DNA of 64,000 nucleotides from Bythopirellula goksoeyrii. Its GTDB lineage: Bacteria > Planctomycetota > Planctomycetia > Pirellulales > Lacipirellulaceae. Shown here piece by piece: positions 51,998 to 62,200 of this stretch. Under the pieces are notes generated by a model. That model saw only the letters and a list, made by a program, of their open reading frames with translations, was not told the DNA's origin and did no database searches. The translations under genes were made by a program, and so were the position numbers. Where the stretch lies: contig NZ_CP042913.1 in NCBI RefSeq assembly GCF_008065115.1, forward strand, positions 2,640,338-2,704,337, in the 5' to 3' direction. Numbering within the stretch: position 1 is the stretch's first letter; each line of letters begins with the position of its first letter.

Positions 51998-54214
51998 GTG
52001 CGAACTCAAGTTGATCTCAATGCCATTGCACCGGTCGTTCATGGATACCATCACAATCCTTTCGAGGTGCTTGGACCCCATGAAATCGAAGACGATGGCC
52101 GGCGAGCACTTGCCATACGAGCCTACTTACCGGAGTCGAAACAGGTGTGGCTGGTCGATTCGAAACATGGGCATTCACAACCCATGCGGCGAATCCACCC
52201 TGCCGGTCTCTATGAAGCAATCTGCGAACCAGAGCTCTACGATCGTAAACTGGGACGTAACTACCAATTCTGCAGTATGAATCAAGCAGGCGAACAGACC
52301 ACTATGCACGACCCTTACTCATTTCCACCGCTGCTCACTGACTACGATCTGCACTTGCTGGGTGAGGGGCGCCACTGGGATAGCTATCGACGTTTGGGAG
52401 CCCATGTGCGGGAGATCGATGGGATCCAGGGAGTCAATTTTGCCGTCTGGGCACCCAATGCGGAGAGTGTTAGCGTCGTGGGAGACTTCAATGGCTGGGA
52501 TCGCCGCAAGCACGCGATGCGGAAGCATATTCCCGGTGGCACCTGGGAATTGTTTATTCCGGAATTGGCGCTGGGAACTCTCTACAAGTTTTCTGTGAAA
52601 AACCATGGTAATGTCGTCGAGAAATGCGATCCGTATGGTTTTGCTGCCGAAGTGCCGCCCAAGACGGCCAACATCGTAGCCGACGTTGATAGTTACCAAT
52701 GGGGTGATGCCGAGTGGATTGCCAAACGGGCGAAGCACAATCCATTGACTTCGCCGCTTTCGATTTATGAGGTCCATCTGGGAAGTTGGCAGCGCGCAGA
52801 AGGGGAAAATCCCTGGCTCAACTATCGGGAGTTGGCACACCGGCTGGTCGCCTATTGCAAAGAGTTGGGCTACACCCACATCGAGCTCATGCCGGTGAGC
52901 GAGCATCCTTTCACAGGGAGCTGGGGATATCAAACGGTGGGCTATTTTGCCGCCACCAGTCGCTATGGCAGCCCCGAAGACTTTCAGTACTTCGTGGATT
53001 ACTTTCACCAGAACAACATTGGGGTGCTGATCGACTGGGTCCCGGCGCATTTCCCCAAAGATAGCCATGGACTTGACTTCTTCGATGGCTCAGCCCTGTA
53101 TGAGCATGCAGATCCTCGCCAAGGGGAGCATCCGGACTGGGGCACCAAGATATTCAATTATGGTCGCAATGAAGTCCGCAATTTTCTGGTTTCCAACGCG
53201 CTCTTCTGGCTCGATAAGTACCATATCGATGGATTGCGTGTCGATGCGGTCGCCTCGATGCTCTATCTCGACTACAGCCGAGAAGATGGTGACTGGATTC
53301 CCAATGAATATGGTGGCCGAGAAAACCTGGCGGCAATTGATTTCTTGAAGGAGTTTAACGAACAGGTCCACATCCAGTACCCCGGCGTGTTGACAGTGGC
53401 CGAGGAATCAACGGCTTGGGGAGGAGTATCGCGTCCCACTTATTTGGGAGGACTCGGATTCAGCATGAAGTGGAATATGGGTTGGATGAATGACACCCTG
53501 CGATACTTCCGCCACGAGCCGATCCACCGCGGCTATCATCACGATGAATTGACATTCTCATTGATTTACGCCTTCACGGAAAACTTCGTCCTACCATTCT
53601 CTCATGACGAAGTTGTCCACGGCAAAGGTTCGATGTTGGATCAAATGCCGGGTGACCTCTGGCAGCGGTTTGCCAACCTGCGACTCCTTTACGGATATCA
53701 ATGGACCCACCCAGGGAAAAAGTTGACGTTTATGGGTGGAGAGATTGCTCAATGGAAAGAATGGAACTGTGAAGAAAGCTTGCAATGGGATCTCCTGCAG
53801 TGGGATACTCACCAAGGTGTACAACGATTGGTAGCCGATCTGAACAAGATCTATTGCACCGAACCATCCCTGCACCAACAAGACTTCGATCATACTGGTT
53901 TTGAGTGGGTCGACTGCCACAATCACAACGATAGTGTGCTAGTCTATCTGCGTCGTGGAACCAACCCAGAAGACTTTGTCCTGGTGGCCTGCAACTTTAC
54001 GCCAGTGGTTCGCCAGAACTATCGCATCGGAGTCCCCGAAGGAGGTTGGTACTCGGAGATACTGAACACCGACTCAGCGTACTACGGCGGCAGCAATGTC
54101 GGCAATTATCCGGGGCTTCAAGCCGAGGAAAGCGAAAGCCATGGACGTCCCTTCTCGCTGCTGATGACGCTACCCCCGTTGTCGGTAGTGGTATTCAAGC
54201 CACAACGCGCATAG
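51998..54214 (+). CDS. glgB: 1,4-alpha-glucan branching enzyme
   Basis: The 738-residue product, starting at GTG 51998, has an N-terminal GlgB extension, a CBM48 domain ([24 protein letters not shown]), and a GH13 catalytic domain with [19 protein letters not shown], the nucleophile region [11 protein letters not shown] (Asp416), the acid-base region VAEESTAW (Glu469/470) and [15 protein letters not shown]. The C-terminal all-beta domain follows. It adds alpha-1,6 branches to glycogen. The length is normal for the family. No other glg genes flank it. Confidence 0.97.
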   Translation: MRTQVDLNAIAPVVHGYHHNPFEVLGPHEIEDDGRRALAIRAYLPESKQVWLVDSKHGHSQPMRRIHPAGLYEAICEPELYDRKLGRNYQFCSMNQAGEQTTMHDPYSFPPLLTDYDLHLLGEGRHWDSYRRLGAHVREIDGIQGVNFAVWAPNAESVSVVGDFNGWDRRKHAMRKHIPGGTWELFIPELALGTLYKFSVKNHGNVVEKCDPYGFAAEVPPKTANIVADVDSYQWGDAEWIAKRAKHNPLTSPLSIYEVHLGSWQRAEGENPWLNYRELAHRLVAYCKELGYTHIELMPVSEHPFTGSWGYQTVGYFAATSRYGSPEDFQYFVDYFHQNNIGVLIDWVPAHFPKDSHGLDFFDGSALYEHADPRQGEHPDWGTKIFNYGRNEVRNFLVSNALFWLDKYHIDGLRVDAVASMLYLDYSREDGDWIPNEYGGRENLAAIDFLKEFNEQVHIQYPGVLTVAEESTAWGGVSRPTYLGGLGFSMKWNMGWMNDTLRYFRHEPIHRGYHHDELTFSLIYAFTENFVLPFSHDEVVHGKGSMLDQMPGDLWQRFANLRLLYGYQWTHPGKKLTFMGGEIAQWKEWNCEESLQWDLLQWDTHQGVQRLVADLNKIYCTEPSLHQQDFDHTGFEWVDCHNHNDSVLVYLRRGTNPEDFVLVACNFTPVVRQNYRIGVPEGGWYSEILNTDSAYYGGSNVGNYPGLQAEESESHGRPFSLLMTLPPLSVVVFKPQRA

Positions 54215-54274
54215 AGCGGCGTATGATGTCCCCCCATGGGCGGGAATGGTTGAGGTATATGGGAACAGAATCCC

Positions 54275-56686
54275 TTAGTCTTCTTCCGCACCCGGCGTCG
54301 GGCTGAGGAACTCTTCGAGTTTCTCCAGATCCAATCCAACGCGCTCAGTCAATTGTTCGAGCACCTGACGCTGTTGGTTCTGCCACCGAGCCATGGTCAT
54401 AACTTGACCGCCATACCAAGTATTGGCTTCCGTCAAAAATAGTTGGTGAAGCTCGTCTTCGGGGCGTTCTTTGCGATCGAGTTGGATGACATAGGCGATC
54501 GTCTGGTCATAGTTCAATACCGCGGCAACCTCTTTATCTTCCAGTTCGAAGGCCTCTTTCATAAATTCGGGGCCGACAGCTTCCAACGGTGGAGCTTCAC
54601 CCAAACGAGGACCACGTTCAATTTCAGCAGTTGAACCAAATGTTAACCAACTGAAAAGGTCCGTCGTTACCACATCATAAGATTTGCCATAATCAAACTT
54701 GGCAAGGGAGCTACCGGCTTCTTCGCAGTCTTTAGCGATTTCTTCTGCCTTCTTGAGCGCCAGCTTGGCAGCTTCCTGTTGCTTCCATGCGGCCATTACT
54801 TCGCTGCGAATATCCTCAAAAGCAGGAACCTCTTCGGGTACGTCCTGGGTTTTTGTTACAAGATACCAGTTTCCATCCAAATCCTGGGCCAGGAATGGCT
54901 CGTAAGTTGCTAGTGAAGAAAAGACTGCCTGAACCACATACTGTCGGTTGGTTTGAGCGTCGATGGCCTTACCAACAAAGGTGTCAGCCAATTCTCGTTG
55001 AGAAACGAGCAGGGTCTCTTCTGAAATCAAACCTGCTTCGGCAGCACGCTCTTTGAGATTCGTCAAATCCTTCGGGGGAGCTGGGATTTCTTCTTCATTC
55101 GTGCGAGCTGATACGACATCAAAACCATAGGGGTTGTACTCCGACTGTAGCTCTCCGTAGATACTCTCGATCTTATCCTTGAGCTCCAAGACGGCCTTGT
55201 CCGTTGCCAACTTGTCGCGAATGGAGTCTTTGACATCTTCCAGGGGCTCGAATTCAAGGTTCTCATCGGACGCTTTGGAATCCTCCTCAGCTTCCTGAGT
55301 GTCGGCCTCAGAACTAGATTCCTCTGTGCTTCGATCGTCAGAAGCAGTTTCCGTGGTATCGGAGTCCTGAGTCTCAGAGCCCTCCTCGGCTTCCGAATCG
55401 TCGCTGGATTCCAAATTCTCTTGGAAGGCGACCAATCGCATTTTAACTCTTGAGCTCACATTGCCAGACTCGTCTTCACCCGGTGCAGCAGGTGGGTCAG
55501 CTTCTAATTCGATCTCACTTACGTCATCACTGACATCTTCGGTGTCAGCTTCTTCCTCGATGATTGCTTCCTCTGTTTCTCCGGCGGATTCGTCCGCCGA
55601 CTCCTCCGTGATCGGGGCATCGGCCTCGTCATTCCCCGCGGTTTCCTCAATTTCCTCGGCATCCTCTGCCTCACCGGACTTCGGAGCTTCGTTTTCGGAG
55701 TCTGAATTGAACAAACTGTCGTCGAACTTGGATGCACCTTTCGTAGAAAAAAGCGTTCTCTTATTACGTTCGTAGTAGTCCGCTATTTCTTCGTCGGTGA
55801 TCGAATCGCGGTATTTGTCCCGCCAGGAATTTACATCACCAAGAATATAATTGAGCTTCACACGTCGCGGCACCTTGAAGCCTGGATCGGGGGCAGGTAG
55901 CTGAGCACCTAAAACCAGATGAACAATCCCGGGGACGTTGTCCTTATATTGTTCGTAGAAAGCAAGAAGTTCTGCCTCGCTGGGATCCGGAACTTCGGCT
56001 ACAAACTCGGAAGCGGGAACCGCGACCGCTTGCAGGGCAATCCGCTCATTGATGTGCCGCCAATCCTCCCAACGCTGTTCTGGTAAGACATTGCGGACAT
56101 TCGAGGCGAAGCTCCCAAAATAGGTGTTGCCCAGAAGCAACTCCCGCAAACCGGAAAACAATTGGTCCTCAAGGTATCTCGGATCGCCTTGCTGCACACT
56201 GGAAAGCAGTCTCATGATGTCTTGGTCAGAAACGCGGCGGAAACTCGTTTCCTTGAGAAACTGATTGATCATCCCATCGCTAACCGTCATTCCAGCTTTT
56301 TTGGCCTGATCGGCCAGTATGCGGGTGGTCACAACACCAACCTGCACGTCTCGGGAGGTCGTACTCTCTGGAAGGACAAAGTCTGGGACAGAGGGCATCA
56401 TCGGGGTACCACCCTCTTCGATGATTTTTTGAGCCCCTGTCATACGAAGTCGCTTGAGAAACTCGCTCAGGAAGTACCGGCGCTGGGTGAGAGAGGCCAA
56501 TTCTTGACCATTGAGCGATCCCCCCTTCCACTCGGCGACGATAGCACGCGGATTGCTGCTATCGCCAGACTGTCCGATATAACCGAACATGGCATCGCCA
56601 ATGACGAAAACAAACATGGCAATAACTGCTGCAATTGCCAAAAAAGCCTTTTGATGCTTGCGAAAATAGCGAAACGGGCTTGCCAT
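54275..56686 (-). CDS. PpiD/SurA-like membrane-anchored chaperone with a long acidic insert
   Basis: The 803-residue product has one N-terminal membrane helix (about 13-33, AFLAIAAVIAMFVFVIG), then a SurA-N-like chaperone domain (about 45-245) and PPIase-like segments later (TKTQDVPEEVPAFEDIRSEV). Residues 329-480 are an extreme low-complexity acidic region of Glu, Asp, Ser and Ala, for example EEAIIEEEADTEDVSDDVSE, which is not part of the fold. A typical active-site parvulin motif is not seen, so isomerase activity is doubtful. PpiD-type proteins assist folding of exported proteins at the inner membrane. The acidic insert could bind calcium, basic proteins or serve as an entropic spacer. 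Confidence 0.8.
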   Translation of the reverse strand: MASPFRYFRKHQKAFLAIAAVIAMFVFVIGDAMFGYIGQSGDSSNPRAIVAEWKGGSLNGQELASLTQRRYFLSEFLKRLRMTGAQKIIEEGGTPMMPSVPDFVLPESTTSRDVQVGVVTTRILADQAKKAGMTVSDGMINQFLKETSFRRVSDQDIMRLLSSVQQGDPRYLEDQLFSGLRELLLGNTYFGSFASNVRNVLPEQRWEDWRHINERIALQAVAVPASEFVAEVPDPSEAELLAFYEQYKDNVPGIVHLVLGAQLPAPDPGFKVPRRVKLNYILGDVNSWRDKYRDSITDEEIADYYERNKRTLFSTKGASKFDDSLFNSDSENEAPKSGEAEDAEEIEETAGNDEADAPITEESADESAGETEEAIIEEEADTEDVSDDVSEIELEADPPAAPGEDESGNVSSRVKMRLVAFQENLESSDDSEAEEGSETQDSDTTETASDDRSTEESSSEADTQEAEEDSKASDENLEFEPLEDVKDSIRDKLATDKAVLELKDKIESIYGELQSEYNPYGFDVVSARTNEEEIPAPPKDLTNLKERAAEAGLISEETLLVSQRELADTFVGKAIDAQTNRQYVVQAVFSSLATYEPFLAQDLDGNWYLVTKTQDVPEEVPAFEDIRSEVMAAWKQQEAAKLALKKAEEIAKDCEEAGSSLAKFDYGKSYDVVTTDLFSWLTFGSTAEIERGPRLGEAPPLEAVGPEFMKEAFELEDKEVAAVLNYDQTIAYVIQLDRKERPEDELHQLFLTEANTWYGGQVMTMARWQNQQRQVLEQLTERVGLDLEKLEEFLSPTPGAEED

Positions 56687-57108
56687 CTAACCGTCCTGAG
56701 TCGGGGCTGCCCGACAAGCTACCACTTGACAGCTTGGCCGGTGCATAAGTAATGATTGACGACGTGAAGTGTTAATATTAGGGGTCCGTGATTCTATGGC
56801 AGATCGACGTAAATGCAATCCCAATCGGGAGTGTGGTCGATTCTGCCGTGTCTCCTGGGCCGAGATTAGCGACGAAATGAACCTCAAAGAGGATGGTTTC
56901 CAAACGAGACAAGCCAATCGTCGTATGGCCGACCTTTGCAGGAAGCCCTTAATTTACGGCTTGTAGAAGTTGGCCGGAAGAGGCTGTTTGGCAAGTCTTC
57001 GCTAACGTATCGAGATGATTTCGGCGAATAAGAGTATCTACGCAAACTTGGCAAAGGCTTTGAAGGCGTTTCGGCTTCCCAAGGCCAATATTAGACATCA
57101 GGAAAGAA
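56687..57108. other. Divergent intergenic region of 422 bases
   Basis: It lies between the PpiD-like gene (minus) and topA (plus). A 56-codon frame from ATG 56796 encodes a Cys- and Arg-rich peptide (MADRRKCNPNRECGRF onward), which might be a small gene but lacks any recognisable match. Otherwise nothing is evident. Confidence 0.35.
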
Positions 57109-59847
57109 ATGGCGAAGAAAAAAGCAGCCTCGAAAGAAAACGGCCAGGCCCTGGTGATCGTCGAATCTCCCGCCAAAGCCAAGACGATCGCCAAATACTT
57201 GGGTAGTGGCTACCGAGTCGAGGCCAGCATCGGCCATATTCGTGATCTGCCTCAGGGAGCGAAACAGATCCCGGCCCAATATAAGGGAGAATCTTGGTCC
57301 AATTTGGGAGTGAATGTCAACGACAACTTCACCCCGATCTACGTCATCCCCCCCGGGAAGACCAAACAGATCAAGCTACTTAAAGAACAGCTCAAGAAAT
57401 CGGATGCCCTCTATCTGGCAACGGACGAAGACCGCGAAGGGGAGGCGATTAGTTGGCATTTGATGGAAATCCTCAAGCCGAAAGTCCCTGTTCATCGACT
57501 GGTATTTCACGAGATTACCAAAGATGCCATTCAGGGTGCACTTGCTTCACCTCGCGAAGTCGACGAACAATTGGTTCGGGCTCAAGAGACGCGACGTATT
57601 CTCGATCGCCTTTACGGTTACGAAGTCTCTCCTCTGTTGTGGCGCAAAGTGCGACCCCGACTCTCAGCGGGTCGAGTGCAAAGCGTGGCGGTGCGCTTGA
57701 TTGTCCAGCGCGAACGCGAACGAATGGCATTCGTTTCAGGTACTTGGTGGGACCTGCTTGGCAATTTTGTCAAGCAAAGTGACACCGATAAGGGTCAATC
57801 CTTAGAAGCCCCACTAGTTTCGGTTGAGAACCGCAAGATTCCCAGCGGCAAAGATTTTGACGCTTCCAACGGAAAGTTGAAGAACCCTGATTTACTACTA
57901 CTCGATGGCCCCGCCGCACTGCAACTTGCCGAGCGCATTCGCAACGGCGAGTTTCGCGTAGCTTCTGTCGAAGATAAGCCGTACACCACTAAGCCGTATC
58001 CGCCGTTCACTACCAGCACACTGCAACAGGAGGCGAACCGCAAGCTGGGGTTCACGTCCCGCAGAGCAATGCAGGTTGCTCAGAGCCTCTATGAAAATGG
58101 CCATATCACCTACATGCGTACCGATTCCACGACGCTGGCCAATGTGGCAATCGATGACGCCCGCGATCTGGTAGATCGCAACTATGGCAAAGATTACCTG
58201 CCCGCCGAGCCGCGAGTCTACAAATCAAAAGTCAAGAACGCCCAAGAAGCTCACGAAGCGATTCGACCTGCGGGGCATCCGTTTGAACTGCCCGAAGCGA
58301 TGAAATCGAAGCTCAACAGCGATGAATTTCGACTCTTTGATCTTATCTGGAAACGTACGATAGCCAGCCAAATGGCCGACTCTCGCGGTCGACGGATCGT
58401 TGTCACGATTGAGGGTGAAGGCTGCGTATTCCAGGTGAGTGGCAAGACGATTGATTTCCCCGGCTACCTGCGAGCCTATGTGGAAGGGACCGACGATCCG
58501 TCGGCAGAGTTGGCCGATCAGGAACGCACTTTGCCCAGCGTGGAAGTAGGCGATGTACTCCGCTGTACGGGACTGGATGCCAAGGAGCACAGCACCCAGC
58601 CACCCGGTCGTTTCAGCGAAGCCGCCCTCACTAAGGCTCTCGAAGAACGTGGGATCGGTCGACCGAGTACCTATGCCTCGATTATCGATACGATTTTGGC
58701 GCGAGGGTATGTCTTCAAGAAAGCCAACTCGCTTGTTCCTACTTGGGTAGCGTTCTCGGTCGTGACACTCATGGAAGAGAACCTCGGCTCGCTTGTTGAC
58801 TATCAATTCACCGCTCAGATGGAAGACGATCTCGACGCGATTAGTCGTGGCGAGCGGGGACACATCGAGTATCTGGAGAATTTTTACTTCGGCAATGGTC
58901 GTGACGGACTCAAGAAACTGCTGGAGAACAAAATCGACGAAATCGATCCGGCCAAAATTGGGCGCATTTCGATTGGTACTCCAGAAGGAATGCCCGAGGT
59001 TTTTGTCCGTGTCGGGCGCTATTCGCCATTTGTCGAGCAGGGGGATCGCACCGCCTCGCTCAAGGAAGATATGGCCCCCGACGAAGTGACTATGGAAGTC
59101 GCTTTAGAGTTGTTGGATCAAGCAGAGCGAGGCGACGAGCCCTTGGGACTCTGCCCCGAAACTCAGAAGCCCGTTTTTGTGAAGGTGGGGCGCTTTGGAC
59201 CTTACGTGCAGCGTGGCACGACCGGCGACGAAGAAAAACCTCAAAACGCTGGCTTGCTCAAAGGGATGACTCCCGAAGAAATCGACTTAGAATTGGCACT
59301 CAAACTGCTTTCGTTGCCTCGCGAAATCGGGCCACACCCCGACAGCCAGGAACCGATTATCGCCCACAATGGTCGCTATGGGCCCTACATCAAGTGTGCT
59401 TCTGACACTCGTTCGTTGCCGGCGGATATTTCGCCCCTCGACGTGACCATGGAGCAAGCGCTGTTCTTGCTCTCGCAACCCAAGACGCGTGGCCGAGGTG
59501 CTGCCAAGAAGGAACCGCTGAAGGTCTTCGAAGGAGTCTCGCCAGTCACCGAAAAGCAGGTTCAGATTCTCGACGGCCGGTTTGGCCCTTATATCACCGA
59601 CGGGACGACCAACATCTCGCTCCGCAAGGGGATGATGCCCGAGGAGATCACCTACGACGAGGCGTTGTCGCTTCTGGCAGAAAAAGCGGCCCAAGGACCT
59701 GCCCCGAAAAAGAAGAAAGCGGCGAAGAAGAAATCAGCGACCAAGAAGTCGGCGAAGAAAACTCCCGCCAAGAAAAAATCCGCGACCAAGAAAAAGGCAG
59801 CAACGAAGAAAACCACTGCCAAGAAGACCGCGAAGAAAAAGTCGTAA
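57109..59847 (+). CDS. topA: DNA topoisomerase I with lysine-rich tail
   Basis: The 912-residue product has the TOPRIM domain (LVIVESPAKAKTIAKYLG, the acidic DEDREGEA motif at 106-113), the catalytic Tyr335 in GHITYMRTDS, the core RLSAGRVQSVAVRLI, and four C-terminal repeats of the type GRFGPYVQRG, GRYGPYIKCASD and GRFGPYITDG, which replace the usual Cys4 zinc fingers. The last 60 residues are an almost pure Lys/Ala/Thr tail resembling histone H1 (KKKKAAKKKSATKKSAKK). The enzyme relaxes negative supercoils. The tail probably increases DNA binding. The length is normal for the planctomycete and chlamydial form. Confidence 0.97.
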   Translation: MAKKKAASKENGQALVIVESPAKAKTIAKYLGSGYRVEASIGHIRDLPQGAKQIPAQYKGESWSNLGVNVNDNFTPIYVIPPGKTKQIKLLKEQLKKSDALYLATDEDREGEAISWHLMEILKPKVPVHRLVFHEITKDAIQGALASPREVDEQLVRAQETRRILDRLYGYEVSPLLWRKVRPRLSAGRVQSVAVRLIVQRERERMAFVSGTWWDLLGNFVKQSDTDKGQSLEAPLVSVENRKIPSGKDFDASNGKLKNPDLLLLDGPAALQLAERIRNGEFRVASVEDKPYTTKPYPPFTTSTLQQEANRKLGFTSRRAMQVAQSLYENGHITYMRTDSTTLANVAIDDARDLVDRNYGKDYLPAEPRVYKSKVKNAQEAHEAIRPAGHPFELPEAMKSKLNSDEFRLFDLIWKRTIASQMADSRGRRIVVTIEGEGCVFQVSGKTIDFPGYLRAYVEGTDDPSAELADQERTLPSVEVGDVLRCTGLDAKEHSTQPPGRFSEAALTKALEERGIGRPSTYASIIDTILARGYVFKKANSLVPTWVAFSVVTLMEENLGSLVDYQFTAQMEDDLDAISRGERGHIEYLENFYFGNGRDGLKKLLENKIDEIDPAKIGRISIGTPEGMPEVFVRVGRYSPFVEQGDRTASLKEDMAPDEVTMEVALELLDQAERGDEPLGLCPETQKPVFVKVGRFGPYVQRGTTGDEEKPQNAGLLKGMTPEEIDLELALKLLSLPREIGPHPDSQEPIIAHNGRYGPYIKCASDTRSLPADISPLDVTMEQALFLLSQPKTRGRGAAKKEPLKVFEGVSPVTEKQVQILDGRFGPYITDGTTNISLRKGMMPEEITYDEALSLLAEKAAQGPAPKKKKAAKKKSATKKSAKKTPAKKKSATKKKAATKKTTAKKTAKKKS

Positions 59848-60056
59848 TCACTCGACTCAGAGCAGGGCTGACTTTTGCTCCGAATAATTTATCGGCTCGA
59901 TTTATTCCAAGTCCCTGGTTTTCAGGCCAAGAGACGTCTCAAAAACCGTTGTTTTCGTGTAATCAGATAGATTATGACACGTTACCCGTTCAGCGAAAAA
60001 GAACCTCTCCGTGAGCCTTGGGAGATGAAATCGAGACAGCTTGGGCTCCTGCGATT

Positions 60057-60085
60057 CTAGCGGCGGTTTGGCGCGCCGCCGCTAG
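60057..60085. terminator. Palindrome downstream of topA, possible bidirectional terminator
   Basis: CTAGCGGCGG (60057-60066) and CCGCCGCTAG (60076-60085) are perfect reverse complements around nine bases. Six T occur only 20 bases later on the plus strand. It lies between the convergent topA and the 140-residue gene. Confidence 0.45.
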
Positions 60086-60130
60086 TGATGAGATGACAGT
60101 TTTTTCCACCTGTCGATGTGACTGAAGCGA

Positions 60131-60553
60131 CTAGGAGTCGTCGCTTAGTTCATCCAATCGAGCTTGTGCCATCTCACGGGTTTTTTTGTGGCAATCCTCG
60201 GCAAGTTGTGAGCCGAGTTCTTTCGCTAGTGCTGGTGGCATTTCGTTAATGAAGCAGGCGACCCGAAAACGTACTTTCCCGAGACGATGTGCCGCCAATT
60301 CGCGCCAAACCATTTGGAACTCTGTATTCTCTCCAACAAAGCGACGCAACCATGAGCCAGCTTGCTCCCACGCTCCGCTGCCGCCCTCTGAGAATACTGT
60401 AGCAAACACGGAGTAGAGCGAGGCTCTAGAGCATTTACCGTCGAGGTAATCGTGGACACCATCGACAAGTGCGGTAACCCTGGAAACGTCCTCGCCCTTT
60501 GGCAGATAGCGAAGTACACATTCACGTTCATGTTCTCTTCCAAACGTGAACAC
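60131..60553 (-). CDS. Hypothetical helical protein (140 aa)
   Basis: Function unknown. The product starts MFTFGREHERECVLRYLPKG, has no signal peptide, and is predicted largely helical, with possible HEAT-like repeats (WEQAGSWLRRFVGENTEF, HRLGKVRFRVACFINEMPPA). Charged residues are frequent. Both the length and the coding composition suggest a real gene. It converges with topA, and its upstream region faces the 625-nt spacer before the M28 peptidase. Confidence 0.6.
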   Translation of the reverse strand: MFTFGREHERECVLRYLPKGEDVSRVTALVDGVHDYLDGKCSRASLYSVFATVFSEGGSGAWEQAGSWLRRFVGENTEFQMVWRELAAHRLGKVRFRVACFINEMPPALAKELGSQLAEDCHKKTREMAQARLDELSDDS

Positions 60554-61179
60554 TATGTTGTTCTCCTAACATTTATGACGACTTGACGTTCAATCTCTGG
60601 AGCAAATCATCATGAAGTATAGCCGTTCCAATGGCAAATACTAAAGACTAAACTGCCTGGGTTGTGAGACACCTCCCGCAGAAACGGCTGTCCGCTAGGA
60701 CGCGTCGTGATCTGATTGTAGCACGCCTCTGCTGAGTCGTGATTTCTTAGTGATACTAGGCACTCCGAATCGTATCGTTGCGACTAGTGTTTTGTTCCGC
60801 TTCGATATTCGGATGAGCCGCCGGGTACCCTCTGGGTGGGCTAGCGTCGGGTGAATTCTGGAAAACCCGTGGCGAGCGCCATCGGCTCAATGCAGTGCAA
60901 CCCTAGATTTCAAACGGAACAATGCACTAGCGGCAAGAGTGTAACAAGGAATAACGCGTCGGAGACACGTGCTACAATGACGATTTAAATAAAACGACTC
61001 GGAGACACGTGCTACAATGTCGAGTTGAAGAAATACGACTCGGAGAGGCGTGCTACAATGGCCGAAGTTGCTACTCTGCTGCATTGCAGGTGACTGACCG
61101 CACCCATTTTCCTACAATTTCTCAAGTTGAGTTGAGAACTCTTAGCGAACTCCGTAGGCAATTCGAGCAAGAAGACTCC
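60554..61179. other. Divergent intergenic region of 626 bases with tandem repeats
   Basis: It separates the 140-residue gene (minus) from the M28 peptidase gene (plus). It contains the three tandem repeats at 60954-61060. The remainder holds no recognisable gene. The frame of the peptidase is open upstream to 61009, but this part has no domain and overlaps the repeats. Confidence 0.45.
60954..61060 (+). repeat. Three tandem promoter-like repeats
   Basis: The 20-mer CGGAGACACGTGCTACAATG occurs at 60960-60979 and 61000-61019, and with two changes at 61041-61060, a spacing of 40 and 41 nt, about four helical turns. Each copy holds an extended -10 element TGCTACAAT. The preceding heptamer ACGACTC or ACGCGTC is part of the unit. 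No clear -35 is present in any copy. Confidence 0.8.
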
Positions 61180-62148
61180 ATGAAATTATTGGTCATCGCA
61201 CTTTGGTCAGCTAGCATCTTTGGATTCTTCTCTGGATATGCGCTAGCTGAACCCTCTCAGCCAATCGCACAAGTCCCTACGTCGTTTGATGGCAAGCGGG
61301 CCTACGATTATCTCCGGCAACTTTGTGCCCTCGGCAATCGCATGAGTGGCAGCCCGGGGATGCAGAAGCAACAAGAGTTGCTTGAAAAGCATTTTAAGGA
61401 ATTGGGCGGGCAGGTTACTTGGCAACGGTTCCAAACAAAGCATCCCCTAACGGGGAAACCCGTCCCGCTGGCCAACCTCATTGTCCAATGGAATCCCGAG
61501 AGTACTGAGCGGATCTTGCTTTGTGCCCACTACGACACCAGGCCGCTACCCTCGCAGGATGTTGATCCGCGTCAGCGCCGCGAGGGAGTTTTTCTCGGAG
61601 CCAATGACGGTGCGAGTGGTACGGCGGTATTGATGGAACTGGCAAATCACGTGAAGAGTCTCCCGGAACGATATGGGCTCGACTTCGTACTCTTCGATGC
61701 CGAAGAACTTGTCTACTCGGATCGCAGAGATCCCTATTTTCTGGGGAGTGAGTATTTTGCGCGCGAATACAGCAAGAACAATCGGGACTATGAATATGTC
61801 GCGGGGGTACTGCTGGATATGGTGGGCGACTCTAAATTGAGCATCTACCAGGAGCACAATAGTGTTGCCTGGAGGGATACGCGTCCGATCGTGCAGGGAA
61901 TCTGGGACACCGCAGCCCGGTTGGGAGTGAATGAATTCATACCCCGCGTGGGCTACGAAGTCCGGGATGATCATATCCCGTTGCACAAGATCGGGGGCAT
62001 CCCTGTGTGCGACGTCATTGATTTCGAATACCCCGACCGCTCGAATCGCTACTGGCATACCACAGCCGACACGCCGAACCGCTGTTCGGCGGATTCACTG
62101 GGCAAAGTCGGCTTGGTGATGCTGGAGTGGCTGCGGTCGGCCGAGTAA
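61180..62148 (+). CDS. M28-family peptidase, glutaminyl-peptide-cyclotransferase-like
   Basis: With ATG 61180 the 322-residue product starts with a signal peptide MKLLVIALWSASIFGFFSGY ending near ALAEPS. It carries the M28 zinc-site pattern: CAHYDTRP (His), ANDGASGTA (Asp), FDAEEL (Glu), VLLDMVGD (Asp) and RYWHTTADT (His). The inserted LVYSDRRDPYFLGSEYFA loop is like that of glutaminyl cyclases, which convert N-terminal Gln to pyroglutamate. It may cyclise or hydrolyse; both are known in this fold. The product is exported. Three tandem promoter-like repeats lie 120-225 nt upstream. Confidence 0.88.
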   Translation: MKLLVIALWSASIFGFFSGYALAEPSQPIAQVPTSFDGKRAYDYLRQLCALGNRMSGSPGMQKQQELLEKHFKELGGQVTWQRFQTKHPLTGKPVPLANLIVQWNPESTERILLCAHYDTRPLPSQDVDPRQRREGVFLGANDGASGTAVLMELANHVKSLPERYGLDFVLFDAEELVYSDRRDPYFLGSEYFAREYSKNNRDYEYVAGVLLDMVGDSKLSIYQEHNSVAWRDTRPIVQGIWDTAARLGVNEFIPRVGYEVRDDHIPLHKIGGIPVCDVIDFEYPDRSNRYWHTTADTPNRCSADSLGKVGLVMLEWLRSAE

Positions 62149-62200
62149 TTTCCAGCGGTTGGCCCTATTGCAACATGCACATCAGAGATAGCATGAGCTA

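Noticed and set aside
56769-56966. Cys/Arg-rich peptide before topA
   Set aside because: No recognisable family or convincing ribosome site; kept only as a remark in the intergenic entry.
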